Below are positions 15,969 through 23,937 of a stretch of DNA of 34,408 bases, piece by piece. The DNA lies in the NCBI GenBank assembly GCA_035629175.1, contig DASPIL010000055.1:1-34408 (forward strand), given 5' to 3'. Made by a program: the position numbers and the translations under genes. The notes under the pieces are model-generated. The model had not been told where the DNA came from. It saw only the letters and a program-made list of their open reading frames with translations, and did no database searches. The number at the start of each line of letters is the position of its first letter. Position 1 is the first letter of the stretch. Source of the stretch: Verrucomicrobiia bacterium. GTDB taxonomy: Bacteria; Verrucomicrobiota; Verrucomicrobiia; Limisphaerales; DASXHY01.

Positions 15969-16868
15969 TCAATCCGTCCGCACGTACGCAGAGCCCGAGG
16001 TGACGTCAGCGGGCGCATCGACATAGCGTCCGTGTTTGGGGACGGCAACATTGGCAAAATCCCGCGCCAGTGTTTTTAATGCATTGCGCATAACCACTCC
16101 CCGCATCGCAGGTCCGTGGCCCGTGACCGCCAGCTCGGGCTCGAGCGCCGCCAACTCCCTGACGGACGATTCTGACTCATCCCAATTTTGTGTGTAATAC
16201 ATAGGAGGCCCGTGCATGTCAGGCCGCTGCACGGCGACAGCATACGCGGATTCCTGTGTCGTGGTGATGAATGCATCGCCAGCGATCAGGACACGATCTG
16301 ACGCACGCCACAAGGAAACATGCCCAGGTGTGTGACCGGGCGTTCGAATCCACCTCCAGCCAGGCATTCCGGGAACCGAAGAATCGGCGGGCAATGGCTG
16401 CAGCCAGCGGCTGATATCAATGGGTCCACGCGGATACAATGGCGACAACGCGGCCATCAGCCCACCCCCGACTGTCGGATCGGGCCGAGGGTACGACGCA
16501 GCGCCGTTCAGGTAAGGATGCTCCAGTTCGTGTGCATAGATGGGAACGTTCCATCGTTCAGCGAGGCTCTCCAAAGCTCCCACGTGATCGAAATGTCCGT
16601 GGGTGAGGAGGATTGCAGACGGACGGACACCCTCGCCAAATCGAGCCTCCGCGGCGCGAATAATTGCGCCTGCTGTTCCGGGAATACCTGCGTCGACCAA
16701 CACCCACCCCCGATCGCCCGCTCCTGGCAACCCGTAAAATACCACGTTGACGATTGCCAGCCGTTTATATGCGAGGTCTGGCACCACTTCGTGCGTGTGA
16801 TCATCGCGCGCACGGTCATCCTCCGGATCATAGGCCGGCTTGTCCTCCAAATTCACTTGTTGCTTCAT
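15969..16868 (-). CDS. MBL-fold metallo-hydrolase
   Basis: A 299-residue metallo-beta-lactamase-fold protein starting at ATG 16868-16866 (MKQQVNLEDK). The longer frame to 17132 overlaps the release-factor-like gene antisense of nothing useful and was not used. The zinc-binding motif THGHFDHVGA (HxHxDH) is intact, followed by a histidine in TPGHTPGHVSLW, the metal-bridging aspartate in IAGDAF, and TGHGPAM near the C-terminus. The N-terminal part reads GDRGWVLVDAGIPG, a common MBL opening. The tail VSLW/GDAF arrangement resembles glyoxalase II-like or lactonase-like members, but substrate cannot be assigned. No signal peptide. It lies between the RF-like gene (76 bp upstream, behind a terminator) and trpD. 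A short hairpin at 16873-16888 precedes the start codon. Confidence 0.88.
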   Translation of the reverse strand: MKQQVNLEDKPAYDPEDDRARDDHTHEVVPDLAYKRLAIVNVVFYGLPGAGDRGWVLVDAGIPGTAGAIIRAAEARFGEGVRPSAILLTHGHFDHVGALESLAERWNVPIYAHELEHPYLNGAASYPRPDPTVGGGLMAALSPLYPRGPIDISRWLQPLPADSSVPGMPGWRWIRTPGHTPGHVSLWRASDRVLIAGDAFITTTQESAYAVAVQRPDMHGPPMYYTQNWDESESSVRELAALEPELAVTGHGPAMRGVVMRNALKTLARDFANVAVPKHGRYVDAPADVTSGSAYVRTD

Positions 16869-16933
16869 AATTCTGCCTGGTTTGGCAGAAACTCCTTCAA
16901 GCATTGCCGAATCGTCAAGGGAGGGAGCAGCGC

Positions 16934-16962
16934 AAAACAAAAAACTAGTCGCCGCTGGCGAC
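16934..16962 (-). terminator. Terminator embedded in the 3' end of the RF-like gene
   Basis: On the minus strand GTCGCC-AGC-GGCGAC is followed directly by TAGTTTTTTGTTTT. The 6-bp stem is formed by the last five sense codons and the T tract starts at the stop codon. Transcription of the release-factor-like gene should stop here, which would separate it from the MBL gene downstream. Confidence 0.7.
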
Positions 16963-17355
16963 AGATCGTCGGAAGGATTTTTTTTCCGCGCGGCGCGACT
17001 TTGCAGCGAACATCCGGGACTTGGCCGCGGCAGAAGGCCGCCGGCTGGCGCGGCGCTGCTTCTCGATGCGCTGGCGCTCCGCTGCGATTCGTCCGCGCCG
17101 CTGCGCTTCCAGTTTGTCGAGCAACAGTTCACGCGCGAGGACGCGATTCCGCTGCTGATGTCGGCTCGTCTGGCATTTCACCTGCAAACCGCTCGGTCGA
17201 TGGAGCAACACGACGCAGGTTGAAACCTTGTTGACGTTCTGTCCGCCATGTCCGCCTGACCGAACAAACGTCTCCTCAAGATCAGATTCGCGCACCCCGA
17301 GCGCTGCCATGCGTGTGGTGAGGGGATCGTTGACATTCTTTGCAGGCACACCCAT
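16945..17355 (-). CDS. Stand-alone peptide chain release factor-like protein (GGQ)
   Basis: A 136-residue protein starting at ATG 17355-17353 (MGVPAKNVNDPL). The longer frame to 17463 has no similarity. It consists of only the catalytic release-factor domain: RSGGHGGQNVNKVST with GGQ at residues 37-39, the motif that enters the ribosomal peptidyl-transferase centre and promotes ester hydrolysis. It lacks the codon-recognition domains of RF1/RF2. The C-terminal third is very basic (ARELLLDKLEAQRRGRI, later AAKSRRAEKKSFRR), as in ArfB/YaeJ-type rescue factors whose tail occupies the mRNA channel. A role in rescuing stalled ribosomes is therefore likely, but ArfB identity is not proven. It sits downstream of the aldolase gene with about 145 bp between them. 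Confidence 0.88.
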   Translation of the reverse strand: MGVPAKNVNDPLTTRMAALGVRESDLEETFVRSGGHGGQNVNKVSTCVVLLHRPSGLQVKCQTSRHQQRNRVLARELLLDKLEAQRRGRIAAERQRIEKQRRASRRPSAAAKSRMFAAKSRRAEKKSFRRSVASGD

Positions 17356-17457
17356 GGGCACAGCATAGGCAGCCGAATCGCAGAATTCCAGTTCGAGCGC
17401 GCAATCGGACAGTACGAGAAAAGGGCGCGACACCCAACATGCCGCGCCCCCAACCCC

Positions 17458-17481
17458 GGTCACGCACCCAACAGCGTGACC
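17458..17481 (-). terminator. Inverted repeat after the aldolase gene, possible U-poor terminator
   Basis: Perfect 8-base arms (GGTCACGC / GCGTGACC) with an 8-nt loop begin about 18 nt past the aldolase stop on the minus strand. No T tract follows on either strand, so it may be a 3'-end stabilising hairpin, a Rho-dependent pause or chance. Confidence 0.35.
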
Positions 17482-17499
17482 AAATCCATGTGTCGACGG

Positions 17500-18567
17500 T
17501 CAGGCGACCGTGACTTCGTTATTCGTGTAGACGTCCTGGATGGCATTGAGCAGTTGAACGCCTTCCTTAAGCGGGCGCTGGAACGCCTTGCGTCCCGAAA
17601 TCAGCCCCATCCCGCCGGCCCGCTTGTTCACGACCGCTGTCATGACTGCCTGTTCCAGGTCGCCCTTGCCCTTTGACTCACCGCCGGAGTTGATCAAACC
17701 GGCGCGACCCATGTAACAATTCGCAACCTGGTATCGGCAGAGATCGATTGGATGTTCACTGGCAAGTTCAGAATAAATCCGCTTGTCGAACTTGCCGTAG
17801 CTGGATCCGCCCATGTTGAGCGCATCGAACCCGCCGTTGTTCTCAGGCAGCTTCTGCTTGATGATGTCGGCCTGGATCGTGACTCCAAGGTGATTGGCCT
17901 GGCCTGTGAGGTCGGCTGCAACGTGGAAGTCCTTGCCGTCCTTTTTGAAGGCATTGTTTCGCAGATAGCACCAAAGCACTGTCGCCATGCCGAGTTCGTG
18001 TGCCATGTGGAACGCTTGCGCCACTTCAACGATCTGGCGAGCGCTTTCAGGGGAGCCGAAATAAATCGTCGCTCCGACCGCGGCGCAACCCATGTCTGCC
18101 GCTTCCTTCAAGGTGCCGTAAAGGATTTGATCGGCCTTGTTCGGGAACGTGAGCAACTCGTTGTGGTTGATCTTCACCATGAACGGAATACGATGCGCAT
18201 ACTTGCGCGCCGTCATTCCAAGCACCCCGTACGTGGAAGCCACTGCATTGCAGCCGCCTTCGAGCGCGAGCTTCACGATGTTTTCGGGATCAAAGTAATC
18301 CGGATTCTTCGCGAAACTGGCGCCGCCGGAATGTTCAATTCCCTGGTCAACCGGGAGGATGCTCAGATAACCCGTGCCTGCGAGGCGTCCTGATCCGAAC
18401 AGCCGCTGAAGATTCACCAGCACGCGATTATTGCGATCCGACGCACCAAACACGCGCTCCACGAAATCCGAACCCGGAAGGTGCAGACGATCTTTTGAGA
18501 TTTTCGGGCTGTTGAACCCGAGCAGATATTCGGCCTTGTCGCCGAGCAGTTGTGCAATTTGTGCCAT
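17500..18567 (-). CDS. fbaB: Class I fructose-bisphosphate aldolase (DhnA type)
   Basis: Cleaves fructose-1,6-bisphosphate to dihydroxyacetone phosphate and glyceraldehyde-3-phosphate through a Schiff base, in glycolysis and gluconeogenesis. The 355-residue frame starts at ATG 18567-18565 (MAQIAQLLG). The TTG 7 codons earlier is less likely. Recognisable stretches are [72 protein letters not shown], and near the end [14 protein letters not shown] and GLISGRKAF. These match the DhnA/FbaB branch of class I aldolases, including a C-terminal phosphate-binding glycine-rich loop. Length matches the E. coli FbaB class. The symbol is by family resemblance. It has no operon partner of the same pathway nearby. 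An inverted repeat follows the stop. Confidence 0.92.
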   Translation of the reverse strand: MAQIAQLLGDKAEYLLGFNSPKISKDRLHLPGSDFVERVFGASDRNNRVLVNLQRLFGSGRLAGTGYLSILPVDQGIEHSGGASFAKNPDYFDPENIVKLALEGGCNAVASTYGVLGMTARKYAHRIPFMVKINHNELLTFPNKADQILYGTLKEAADMGCAAVGATIYFGSPESARQIVEVAQAFHMAHELGMATVLWCYLRNNAFKKDGKDFHVAADLTGQANHLGVTIQADIIKQKLPENNGGFDALNMGGSSYGKFDKRIYSELASEHPIDLCRYQVANCYMGRAGLINSGGESKGKGDLEQAVMTAVVNKRAGGMGLISGRKAFQRPLKEGVQLLNAIQDVYTNNEVTVA

Positions 18568-18730
18568 AAATTCTTTTGGTCCGTGCAACCCCGGGGGCGT
18601 TCTCGCCCGTTGTTTGGGCAGCGCCCCGGCTGCCGCTCATTCAATGCGAATCAGCGGACGCAACCTAGCATTGGAACGGAGCAGTGCACTGCCGATTCTG
18701 GCATTTCTTACGCATAAATTGCCGATGCGG

Positions 18731-19150
18731 CTATGTCGCGATAGGAGGCCGCAGAAGCGGCTGCAGCTTCGCAGCTAAGTCGGGCGGAAGGCGCTGCAGC
18801 TTTCCGTCAAGATCAGTGCAGACGTGACACGTTTCCGCCAGGAGAATTTCATCGGCATCGAGCGTGATGCTATAACCAAAATTCAGGCGAACGCGTTCAG
18901 CGACTGCTGGCCAAATTTCAACGGTCACAACGTCGTCGTAACGGGCGGGACGGCGGTAACGGAGACGACATTCGACAACAGGAAAGATGGTTCCCTGCTC
19001 CTGCAGTTGAAGGAATGGGAATCCGATCTCGCGAAAGAATTCGCCCCGGGCGCTTTCGAGAAAGTCGAGGTAGCGCGCGTAATAAACGTGATTGCCCGCG
19101 GTACAATCGGCGTAGGTGACGCGGTGCGAATACTTGAATATGCGAGCCAT
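18731..19150 (-). CDS. Hotdog-fold acyl-CoA thioesterase (YbgC/4HBT type)
   Basis: A 139-residue single hotdog domain starting MARIFKYSHRVTYADCTAGN. The motif VTYAD(C)TAGNHVYYARYLDFLESAR aligns with the 4HBT/YbgC active-site region, where the aspartate (here Asp15) activates water for thioester hydrolysis, and the YL..LE.AR helix follows. Length is normal. Members hydrolyse short- to medium-chain acyl-CoAs, and some interact with the Tol-Pal system, but no tol genes are here. It is first in the leftward block with its start about 170 bp from the small membrane-protein gene on the other strand. No Shine-Dalgarno sequence is visible upstream of its ATG. Confidence 0.88.
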   Translation of the reverse strand: MARIFKYSHRVTYADCTAGNHVYYARYLDFLESARGEFFREIGFPFLQLQEQGTIFPVVECRLRYRRPARYDDVVTVEIWPAVAERVRLNFGYSITLDADEILLAETCHVCTDLDGKLQRLPPDLAAKLQPLLRPPIAT

Positions 19151-19286
19151 CGGTCGTTGTTTGTTGGCGTTTCCGGGCAGCCTTCCGAGTTCGAAGCGGA
19201 AAGTCCAATGCGAATCCGCGCAGGCGTTTTGCGATCAACGCACAACTAAAACCGCCGTTGGCAGACTATCAGAGACCAAATCCTAG

Positions 19287-19314
19287 TTGCGGTACGGGGG
19301 TTTGGCGCTACATT
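19287..19314 (+). promoter_or_regulatory. Possible promoter, TTGCGG-16-TACATT
   Basis: The two hexamers are separated by 16 bp and the -10 box ends 6 bases before the ATG at 19321, so a transcript from it would begin at or very near the start codon. Weak matches, assigned by eye. Confidence 0.25.
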
Positions 19315-19320
19315 GCGACC

Positions 19321-19527
19321 ATGGATTGGCAGCAGCTGGCTTCTCTGGCCATTGTGTTTACTGCCGCGGCACTCCTGCTGCGGAGCAAAATTCACCGTCC
19401 GAAATTCCGTTTAGCCCGTCACTCCCCGTGCGGCTGCAGTGGAAAACAGATGACCAATCCGCCTCCGACCGTCATTTACCGCGCCAGGAAAGGCGACCGG
19501 CCGACAATTACCATCAGGCCCAACTGA
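19321..19527 (+). CDS. Small single-span membrane protein with CGC motif
   Basis: A 68-residue protein beginning MDWQQLASLAIVFTAAALLL, one clear N-terminal transmembrane segment (residues 6-20), then a basic stretch (RSKIHRPKFRLAR), a CGCSG motif at about 37-41, and a short polar tail ending RKGDRPTITIRPN. The design is like FeoB-associated cysteine-rich membrane proteins, small helper-like proteins with a juxtamembrane cysteine cluster, but no feo gene is near, so this is only a resemblance. I chose ATG 19321 rather than an upstream non-ATG start because the hydrophobic segment begins directly after it. It precedes hsp20 by 45 bp on the same strand. Function unknown. Confidence 0.6.
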   Translation: MDWQQLASLAIVFTAAALLLRSKIHRPKFRLARHSPCGCSGKQMTNPPPTVIYRARKGDRPTITIRPN

Positions 19528-19535
19528 CCCCGTTC

Positions 19536-19564
19536 TTGCAGTGAAAAGTTCATTTGGATATTTT
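19536..19564 (+). promoter_or_regulatory. Probable sigma70-like promoter of hsp20-lon
   Basis: TTGCAG at 19536-19541 and TATTTT at 19559-19564 are separated by 17 bp. The -10 box ends 8 bases before the hsp20 ATG at 19573, implying a very short or absent leader. No CIRCE inverted repeat (HrcA site) is seen in this 45-bp gap. Assigned by eye. Confidence 0.4.
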
Positions 19565-19572
19565 CCTCTGGA

Positions 19573-19983
19573 ATGGCCATGTGCAAAGTGAGTTCGTCTG
19601 TCCATTTCGTGTCCCGGTCCGCCTCCGTGCAGGGCAAGGCGCACTGGGTTCCCAACACGGACATGTACGAGACCGAAAACGGTCTGGTGATCAAGGTCGA
19701 GCTGGCAGGAATGCGGAGCGATAACCTTGAAATCACGGTCGAAGGCAATCGCCTGCGCATCAGCGGTAATCGGCCCGATGGTTGTCGCGCGCCGAAGTGC
19801 AGCTTCCTGATGATGGAGATCAACTACGGCCCGTTCGAAAGCGTTCTCGAGCTGCCACCAGGCTCGGGGTATGACCTGAGCCAGGCCAAAGCAGCGTATT
19901 TAAACGGCTTTTTGCGGATTGACGTGCCCTTGGCGCAGTCGCAGACGAAAAGCACCAGGGTGCCTATTGCCGAGGGAAATTAA
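19573..19983 (+). CDS. Hsp20 family small heat-shock protein
   Basis: A 136-residue small heat-shock chaperone that holds unfolding proteins without ATP. The alpha-crystallin domain spans about residues 30-125: PNTDMYETENGLVIKVELAG, then LEITVEGNRLRISGNRP, INYGPFESVLELP and AAYLNGFLRIDVPL, the last being the family's hallmark AxxxNGxLxIxxP. The C-terminal RVPIAEG supplies the I/V-x-I anchoring motif used for oligomer assembly. The usual ERxYGxF reads EINYGPF here, losing the arginine. A second ATG two codons downstream is an alternative start. It lies 60 bp before lon on the same strand, so holdase and ATP-dependent protease are probably co-transcribed. Confidence 0.92.
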   Translation: MAMCKVSSSVHFVSRSASVQGKAHWVPNTDMYETENGLVIKVELAGMRSDNLEITVEGNRLRISGNRPDGCRAPKCSFLMMEINYGPFESVLELPPGSGYDLSQAKAAYLNGFLRIDVPLAQSQTKSTRVPIAEGN

Positions 19984-20043
19984 ACTTCCTCCGATTCCTT
20001 TTCCGGGCGGCGGCATCTACTAACAGCAGAAAACGACGCGACG

Positions 20044-22440
20044 ATGACTTCGCCGGATACTGAGTTCATCAGCATTCTGGGCGCAGCCGGTAATCCGGAA
20101 GCGCCTGCACGTGTCTCCGCGCATTCGCTTCCAGACGTTCTTCCCATCTTGGGCCTTTCCGACATTGTTATTTTTCCAGGAATGGTCGCTCCCCTTCTGG
20201 TCGAGACACCCCAGAGCACCAAACTGATCGATGATGTTGTCGCGGGGGATCGCCTTCTCGGCGTGGCGCTGCAGCGCAAGCCCGAAGCGGAAAACCCGAC
20301 GCCCGAGGAAATGCATGAGGTCGGGTGCGCCGCGCGGCTCCTCAAGATGCTGAAATTCCCCGACAACACCGTCCGCGTCCTGGTTGAGGGCTTGTGGCGC
20401 ATCCGCATCAAGGAATACACGGGCGACGCCCCCTACCTGAACGCGAAGTTTGAGTTGATGAAGGATGTCGCGGATGACTCCGTGGAACTGACCGCGATGA
20501 TGCGCAACGCGCAGGGACAATTCCAGGAGATCATCAAGCTTTCCCCTGCCCTCTCCGAACAGGTGAAGATCGCGGCGCTGAACACCGAGGACCCGGGACA
20601 TTTCACGGACCTGATTGCCGTCAACCTGAACCTCAGCCTTGAAGAACGGCAGAAGCTCCTGGAAACGACATCAGTCAAAGAGCGTCTGCAATTCCTCCTG
20701 CCGATGCTTAACCGCGAGCATGAAGTGCTCACGTTGAGCTCGAAGATTCAAACGGAAGTCGCCACATCCATTTCAAAAACGCAGCGCGATTTTTTCCTGC
20801 GCGAGCAGTTGCGCGCCATCCAGCGCGAATTGGGTGAAACAGATCCCAACTCCACTGAGCTGAGCGGGCTGCAGGATCGGATCGCACGCACCGCGATGCC
20901 TGACGAGGTCCGGCAAACTGCCACTCAGGAACTCGAACGGCTGCAGCAGATCCCGCCGGCCGCCGCTGAATATTCCGTCACGCGCCATTACCTCGACTGG
21001 ATTCTCGGGCTTCCGTGGCAGAAGGAAACCGAGGACAAGCTCGACATCAAGGAAGCCGAACGCATTCTGAACCAGCAGCATTTCGGGCTCAGCAAGGTTA
21101 AGGATCGCCTGCTGGAATTTCTCGCAGTGATCAAACGACGAAAGGAAATTAAAGGGCCCATCCTTTGCCTCGTCGGGCCGCCAGGCGTCGGAAAAACTTC
21201 GCTGGGCCGCAGCGTGGCGGACGCTCTCGGTCGCAAGTTCGCGCGCATCGCGCTGGGTGGCATGCGCGACGAAGCAGAGATTCGCGGACATCGCCGCACC
21301 TATGTCGGCGCGCTCCCTGGCCGCATCATCCAGACGTTAAAGCGCGTGGAGAGCCGCAATCCAGTGATCCTCCTGGACGAACTGGACAAGGTCGGATCAG
21401 ATTTCCGGGGCGATCCCGCGTCAGCATTGCTTGAAGTGCTCGATCCGGCGCAAAACAACACGTTCACGGATTACTATATTGACCTGCCGTTCGACCTTTC
21501 ACGCGTGCTGTTTCTGACAACCGCAAACTGGCTCGATCCCATCCATCCCGCGCTCCGCGACCGCCTTGAAGTCATTGAACTCCCCAGTTACACGGAATCG
21601 GAGAAGCTGCAGATCGCGAAGCAATACCTCGTTCCGCGACAGCTGGAAGAACACGGCTTGAAGAAAAGCGAAGTGCGCATTCCTGATACAACGGTTCGCC
21701 GCGTGATCCTTGATTACACGCGTGAGGCCGGGGTGCGGCAATTGGAACGCGAGATTGCGGCACTCGCACGCAAGGCAACCCGGCAAATCGTCAGCAACGG
21801 GGAGGTCGAGAAGCCACTGGTCATCGCGCCCGAACGCGTGAAGGAATTCCTCGGCTCGCCGCGCTTTGTCTCGGAAGTGGCCGAAAACATCAAAGAAATC
21901 GGCATCGCAACGGGCATGGCATGGACTCCTGTTGGCGGGGAAGTGATGTTCATCGAAGCCACGCGCATGCCAGGCAAGGGTGGTTTGCTCCTGACGGGTT
22001 CGCTAGGCGACGTGATGAAGGAGAGCGCGCAGACAGCGATGAGCTACCTGCGCAGCCAGGCAAAGTCGCTCGGCATGGATGTCGAAGATCACAGCAAATA
22101 CGACATTCACATTCACGTGCCGGCCGGCGCGACGCCCAAGGACGGCCCAAGCGCCGGGGTGACGCTGCTCGTTGCCCTGGCATCGCTGCTGACCCGCAAG
22201 CGCGTCAAGTCGCAGGTGTCAATGACTGGCGAAATCAGCCTGCGCGGACGCGTCCTGCGCGTGGGTGGCATCAAGGAAAAGGTGCTCGCCGCGTCACGAT
22301 TTGGAATCAAGGAAGTCGTTCTGCCGGAGCAAAACAAACTAGATTGGGAAGATGTTCCCGAAGAGGTTCGGAAGAAGCTGACGGTTCATTTCGTCCGCCA
22401 CATTTCAGAGCTGCTTCCGCTCACGCTCCACACCAAATGA
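20044..22440 (+). CDS. lon: ATP-dependent protease Lon
   Basis: A 798-residue LonA-type protease that unfolds and degrades damaged and regulatory cytoplasmic proteins. The N-terminal LON substrate-binding domain (LPDVLPILGLSDIVIFPGM, about 30-240) is followed by a helical linker, an AAA+ module with Walker A GPPGVGKTS (Lys384) and Walker B VILLDELDKVG, the sensor and helix region, and the S16 protease domain. The catalytic serine is Ser703 in PKDGPSAGV. The partner lysine lies in GGIKEK, Lys746 by the usual 43-residue spacing. No truncation and no transmembrane insertion (so not LonB). Its stop codon overlaps the ATG of the LolA-like gene (ATGA), implying translational coupling. Confidence 0.97.
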   Translation: MTSPDTEFISILGAAGNPEAPARVSAHSLPDVLPILGLSDIVIFPGMVAPLLVETPQSTKLIDDVVAGDRLLGVALQRKPEAENPTPEEMHEVGCAARLLKMLKFPDNTVRVLVEGLWRIRIKEYTGDAPYLNAKFELMKDVADDSVELTAMMRNAQGQFQEIIKLSPALSEQVKIAALNTEDPGHFTDLIAVNLNLSLEERQKLLETTSVKERLQFLLPMLNREHEVLTLSSKIQTEVATSISKTQRDFFLREQLRAIQRELGETDPNSTELSGLQDRIARTAMPDEVRQTATQELERLQQIPPAAAEYSVTRHYLDWILGLPWQKETEDKLDIKEAERILNQQHFGLSKVKDRLLEFLAVIKRRKEIKGPILCLVGPPGVGKTSLGRSVADALGRKFARIALGGMRDEAEIRGHRRTYVGALPGRIIQTLKRVESRNPVILLDELDKVGSDFRGDPASALLEVLDPAQNNTFTDYYIDLPFDLSRVLFLTTANWLDPIHPALRDRLEVIELPSYTESEKLQIAKQYLVPRQLEEHGLKKSEVRIPDTTVRRVILDYTREAGVRQLEREIAALARKATRQIVSNGEVEKPLVIAPERVKEFLGSPRFVSEVAENIKEIGIATGMAWTPVGGEVMFIEATRMPGKGGLLLTGSLGDVMKESAQTAMSYLRSQAKSLGMDVEDHSKYDIHIHVPAGATPKDGPSAGVTLLVALASLLTRKRVKSQVSMTGEISLRGRVLRVGGIKEKVLAASRFGIKEVVLPEQNKLDWEDVPEEVRKKLTVHFVRHISELLPLTLHTK

Positions 22441-23201
22441 GCCGCTCACTTTGGATATCAGCCGCTGCAGTTTTGATTGCAGGAATGGTCGAGGCCGCAC
22501 AGCCGGTTGTATTGTCGCGCGAACAAGGCGAACGCGAAGGGCGTCAACTCGCCGAGGAGATGCGTTCGATGCGCCCCGAAAAGCCTTCGGCAAGTTCGGG
22601 AGTGCTCACAATCAAACGCGGCAGCAACCCTGCGACCACGGTTCCGATTCGCTTCGACATCAAGCCCTACAAGCGGAATTGGATCACAACCTATGAGGCG
22701 GCAGGAGTGCAGAAAGGCATTTCCCGATTGACCGTCACGCATCAGGACGGCGGGACGAATGCCTACGTTGTCGTTGAGAACGGCGCCGAGAAGCGGCTTG
22801 CCGGATCCGAAACCATGGTTTCATTCGCGGGCTCTGACTTCTGGGTTGCGGATCTCGGACTGGAATTTCTGGCATGGCCCGGCCAACGAATCCTGCGCAA
22901 GGAAATCCGACGGGGACAATCCTGCAGCGTGCTGGAAAGCACGAATCCCAATCCCGAGCCGGGCACATACGTGCGTGTGCTTTCGTGGGTCGACATTGAC
23001 ACTGGCGGAATCGTCAATGCAGATGCGTTTGGCAACGAGCGGCGTCCCATAAAGGAATTTGCAGCGAAGTCCTTCAAGAAGATCGAGGGTCGTTGGGAAC
23101 TGAAGGAGATCGAGATGTACGATCGCCGCTCCAACTCCCGGACCACCCTGACCTTCGACCTGAGAGCCGGCAAAACCCCGCCTGAAACTGGATCGCGCTG
23201 A
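22437..23201 (+). CDS. LolA-like outer-membrane lipoprotein-sorting protein
   Basis: A 254-residue exported protein. ATG 22437 overlaps the lon stop and opens a signal peptide MSRSLWISAAAVLIAGMVEA. The frame continuing back to 21921 lies wholly inside lon in another frame and is spurious. The C-terminal two thirds match the LolA-like/TP_0789-type fold by eye: KRNWITTYEAAG, VVENGAEKRLAGSETMVSF, FWVADLGLEFLAWPG, YVRVLSWVDIDTGGIVNADAFG and GRWELKEIEMYDRRSNSRTTLTF, alternating strands that ask and test a cofactor-free lipid-binding cup. Classical LolA carries lipoproteins through the periplasm. Members of this subgroup are mostly uncharacterised. Coupling to lon suggests a shared envelope-stress setting, which is inference. 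Confidence 0.75.
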   Translation: MSRSLWISAAAVLIAGMVEAAQPVVLSREQGEREGRQLAEEMRSMRPEKPSASSGVLTIKRGSNPATTVPIRFDIKPYKRNWITTYEAAGVQKGISRLTVTHQDGGTNAYVVVENGAEKRLAGSETMVSFAGSDFWVADLGLEFLAWPGQRILRKEIRRGQSCSVLESTNPNPEPGTYVRVLSWVDIDTGGIVNADAFGNERRPIKEFAAKSFKKIEGRWELKEIEMYDRRSNSRTTLTFDLRAGKTPPETGSR

Positions 23202-23270
23202 GGGTTGTTCCTTGCCGCCAAGTTATTGCTGAATTGCGGACTCGTTCGCGCATCTCACGATCGAGATTTC

Positions 23271-23299
23271 TTGACCTTTCGCGATCGCGGGTGTGTTAT
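23271..23299 (+). promoter_or_regulatory. Probable sigma70-like promoter
   Basis: TTGACC (23271-23276) and TGTTAT (23294-23299) are spaced by exactly 17 bp. The spacer contains the 10-bp palindrome CGCGATCGCG at 23280-23289. A start near 23306 gives a leader of about 50 nt to the ATG at 23356 and would exclude the upstream in-frame start at 23293. It would drive the two overlapping envelope genes independently of lon. Confidence 0.5.
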
Positions 23300-23355
23300 C
23301 TCGCGTCAAGGCTGTGATGCGATCCTCCCCATGCAAAGTGTCCCGGGTGTTGCGC

Positions 23356-23937
23356 ATGCGCACAGTTCTCGCGTTCTGCATCTGGCTTTCAGGGGCTTTC
23401 GCGGGATTTCCCGCAGAACGCGCGCCGTTTTCGGGCGCTTCGATTGTGGAGATCAAGTCGTTGGTTGCGCCGGTGGCTTACGATCCGAACGGGCATCCAA
23501 GTGTGATCGTTCGCGTTGATCGGGTGTTTCAAGGGTACAAGCGCAAGGGTTTTTTCACGATCGGCGCCTTTCCGGTTCCGATTGCCGAGGGCTTCTCGAT
23601 TCAGGCGCGTGATGCCGAGGCACTGACACAGCTGAATTTGAATTCGATCCGAGCCGTCTGGGGCGAGCAGGTTCAAATCCGTGGATTTAAACTGCTGTTG
23701 GGAGACCAACAAATTCTCCAGGCACAAAATGCACAAGTCGATACGGGCGGAAGGATCACGCTTCGAAAAGGCCGCATCATCCTGCCAAACTTTCGCGAGG
23801 AGTTCGACAAGGCCACGTTGTGGGTCGGGGAAACAGCTCCTGGACGGCTCGCTTTCAACCTTCCACAACGCGCTGAAACGAATCTCTTTCAACTCGCCTG
23901 CAACCCAATCATCTCCACCAACGGGATTCTCCCATGA
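23356..23937 (+). CDS. Exported protein of unknown function
   Basis: A 193-residue protein with a signal peptide MRTVLAFCIWLSGAFAGFPA (cleavage near AGFPA-E). I use ATG 23356 because the earlier in-frame start at 23293 falls within the predicted promoter and lacks a signal. The mature part is rich in beta-like stretches (IVEIKSLVAPVAYDP, SVIVRVDRVFQGYKRKGFF, FKLLLGDQQILQAQNA, GRITLRKGRIILP) and ends ACNPIISTNGILP. No catalytic or binding motif is recognisable. Its stop codon overlaps the start of the next gene (ATGA at 23934-23937), so the two are translationally coupled and probably functionally linked. Position after a LolA-like gene fits an envelope role, inferred only. Confidence 0.75.
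   Translation: MRTVLAFCIWLSGAFAGFPAERAPFSGASIVEIKSLVAPVAYDPNGHPSVIVRVDRVFQGYKRKGFFTIGAFPVPIAEGFSIQARDAEALTQLNLNSIRAVWGEQVQIRGFKLLLGDQQILQAQNAQVDTGGRITLRKGRIILPNFREEFDKATLWVGETAPGRLAFNLPQRAETNLFQLACNPIISTNGILP

Noticed and set aside
15905-16057. 51-residue N-terminal extension of TrpD
   Set aside because: It would overlap the MBL-fold gene's 3' end and exceeds normal TrpD length. The TrpD similarity begins at GTG 15904.
21921-22436. 172-codon upstream extension of the LolA-like gene
   Set aside because: It lies completely within lon in another frame. The signal peptide begins at 22437.
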